From positions 1 through 64,000 of the forward strand of contig JAGTXX020000009.1 in NCBI GenBank assembly GCA_019044685.2: a DNA stretch of 64,000 nucleotides, read 5' to 3'. How positions within the stretch are numbered: the first letter of the stretch is position 1; each line of letters begins with the position of its first letter. The position numbers and the translations under genes were made by a program. The notes below the pieces were generated by a model, which saw nothing but the letters and a program-made list of their open reading frames with translations, was not told the origin of the DNA and ran no database searches. Positions 62,454-64,000 of the stretch are shown here, one piece after another. Origin of the DNA: Nannochloris sp. 'desiccata'. Taxonomy: Eukaryota; Chlorophyta; Trebouxiophyceae; Chlorellales; Chlorellaceae.

Positions 62454-63426
62454 ATGGCTACAGTTTGGCGTGGCGGCAGAATGATGACACCATGTCTGTC
62501 GCACCTCTTGAGAGGAGCTATGGATTCTGGAGTTGTTAAACCAATTACACCCACGATGACAGAAATAGCAATCTCTAGCACAAATCAACTCCCTGCTCTG
62601 CGTTCACTTTCATCCATGCTGCATTTTAATAGAGGATTTGCAGCATTGGGAGAGAGTGGAGGTTCTGGCCCTCCTGATGGACAATATATTAGTCTTAATA
62701 ATCTACGTGATAACCCAGGAGCCAACAAAACTGTGAGTTCTTGTCATAAACAGGACTCCAACGCTTTTGAGTATCCCTGCCATTAACTGTCTCCGCTCTT
62801 TTTATTAACCCTTTGAAATCTAAACCATCAACATACAGGGTCGTCGTGTCGGACGTGGTATTGGTTCTAGTAAGGGCAAAACAGCTGGACGAGGGCATAA
62901 AGGTCAAAAAGCTCGTTCTGGAGGTGGCCCCAAACCAGGTTTTGAAGGCGGCCAAACTCCTCTTCGTCTTCGAGTCCCTAAACGTGGCTTTCACAACCCA
63001 TTCACACGTGTATACCACCCATTGAATTTACAACGACTTCAAGAATGGATTCAAACTGGTCGATTAGATGCTTCTCAAGTCATCACAATGAAAGATTTGA
63101 GGGATAGTGGTGCTGTTAGAAAACAAATTGGTGACGGCGTGAAATTACTTGCAGATGGGGCTGAAGATTTTTCAATCAAAGTGGATCTACAAATAACTGC
63201 AGCTTCTACGGCTGCAAGGGAAGCTGTTGAAAAAGCAGGTGGTAATGTGACGACTGTGTATTATAATAAATTAGGCTTGAGAGCGTTAACACAACCGGAA
63301 TGGTTTGAAAAGAAAAATAGGTTGCTGCCACGTCCAGCACGACCGCCACCAAAGTTGGTAGGTAGGTTTGATGTGAGGGGAAACCTACCACCAGTTTTCA
63401 ATGCTAGTAATACTTCTTCTGCCTAG
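62454..63426 (+). CDS. Mitochondrial ribosomal protein uL15m
   Basis: Exons 62454-62732 and 62839-63426 give 288 aa. An Arg/Met-rich presequence of about 55 residues precedes ISLNNLRDNPGANKT|GRRVGRGIGSSKGKTAGRG, GHKGQKARSGGGPKPGFEGGQTPL and RVPKRGFHN, the uL15 N-terminal signature. The C-terminal domain and a mitochondrial-type extension (LTQPEWFEKKNRLLPRPARPPPK) follow. It binds 23S-type rRNA in the large mitoribosomal subunit. Confidence 0.95.
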
Positions 63427-63557
63427 AATGTAAGCGTATAGCAAAGACAAGTTCAAGTGAAAGGCGCAAAAGGAAGAGAAACTGCAAAGCTGACCTGGCA
63501 ATGCCCTACCTGCATAAATTCCCTACTATCTCCGTCCAAAAAGTTAGAAAATATAAA

Positions 63558-64000
63558 ATGCAGAGGTTACTTTCATCAACTATGCTGCGGAGCGTTCTAA
63601 GCGCCCAGGGTTTGTTTCGATCACAAACTCGCATCCATCGATGCAAAAAAATCAGAACCCTAGCAAACGCACATAACAATAGTGCATATGGTTCTTGGGA
63701 TTTTGACCAGGCAAGGAGATTGGTTTTATTTTTATTTTTGTTTACGCCCATTTACCTCTATGAATCAAAAATTTGACCTGATTGTATCGGTCCGTACTTG
63801 CAGCCGGAGGATGCATCCTCTGCTGGCAACGATCTATTGGGCATTGCCTCCGAACTAATGAACAATATTTACACCACTCATCACTCAATCAAGAATACTG
63901 TCCCGGAGACGGACCCAGATTACGCCCGTAACGTCGCAGCACGTGCCTTGGCGGCCGCTGAAGCAAATGGCGCAATCCCGCCTTTGTCCAGCCAACAGCG
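63558..64000 (+). CDS. Unknown, probably mitochondrial protein (partial at window edge)
   Basis: Exon 1 runs 63558-63710 and exon 2 from 63804 to the window end. An in-frame ATG at 63501 is an alternative start. The N-terminus MQRLLSSTMLRSVLSAQGLF is basic and hydrophobic without acidic residues, as in mitochondrial presequences. Exon 2 reads PEDASSAGNDLLGIASELMN and then NVAARALAAAEANGAIPPL. The intron appears to be GC-AG (GACCAG|GCAAGG ... CTTGCAG|CCG). Not recognised; the 3' end is outside the window. Confidence 0.55.

Overview
The window is nuclear DNA from a eukaryote, most likely a compact-genome alga of the plant lineage. The supporting evidence is short spliceosomal introns, a probable plastid-targeted protein, a PITH protein and a zinc-knuckle TIPIN of the land-plant type, and genes for mitochondrial, Golgi and SRP functions. 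I cannot name the species. GC content looks moderate. Introns are few, 50-300 bp, and usually lie near the 5' end of the gene.

Bases 1-34,000 are repeat-dominated. A gene of unknown function (seven exons, about 1281 aa, minus strand, 5671-10133) has a second copy running off the left edge, inside an essentially identical segmental duplication (1-5316 and 8826-13966). Each duplicate also carries an array of about 176-bp units (14 and 13 units) followed by an 827-bp module. A diverged copy of that module is the 5' region of a complete-looking LINE (14345-20360), so I read the arrays as tandem LINE promoter monomers. The LINE region is a head-to-tail series: an internally deleted element (10891-14344), the full element, a deleted and frameshifted element (20361-29153), then a 5'-truncated one (30145-31454). 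The full LINE has ORF1 and ORF2 in one frame separated by a single UAG. A young Ty3/gypsy chromovirus (23149-28272, minus strand) with identical 167-bp LTRs and a 5-bp target duplication sits inside the third LINE. Decayed gene fragments occupy 29.1-33.3 kb.

Bases 34,400-64,000 are a dense housekeeping region. In order they hold a probable plastid protein, theta-class GST, TIPIN/Swi3, ALY/REF, a thioredoxin-like protein, an AYR1-type reductase, a CMGC-like kinase, an FMC1-like LYR protein, an AMBRA1-like WD40 protein, a small putatively acylated protein, SRP receptor alpha, Taspase-like threonine aspartase, homoserine dehydrogenase, a WrbA-type quinone reductase, COG2, a DUF4097/FAM185A-like protein, a Q/A-rich protein, a PITH protein, mitochondrial uL15 and a partial gene at the right edge. 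Strands alternate so regularly that many neighbours share a 230-480 bp divergent promoter or a short convergent 3' gap. Three introns appear to use GC-AG borders. A roughly 119-bp hairpin-rich element occurs downstream of both the ALY and AMBRA1-like genes, in sense orientation each time.

No tRNA, rRNA or CRISPR array was recognised. Exon borders were inferred by eye from splice motifs and reading-frame continuity; no transcript or database evidence was available.
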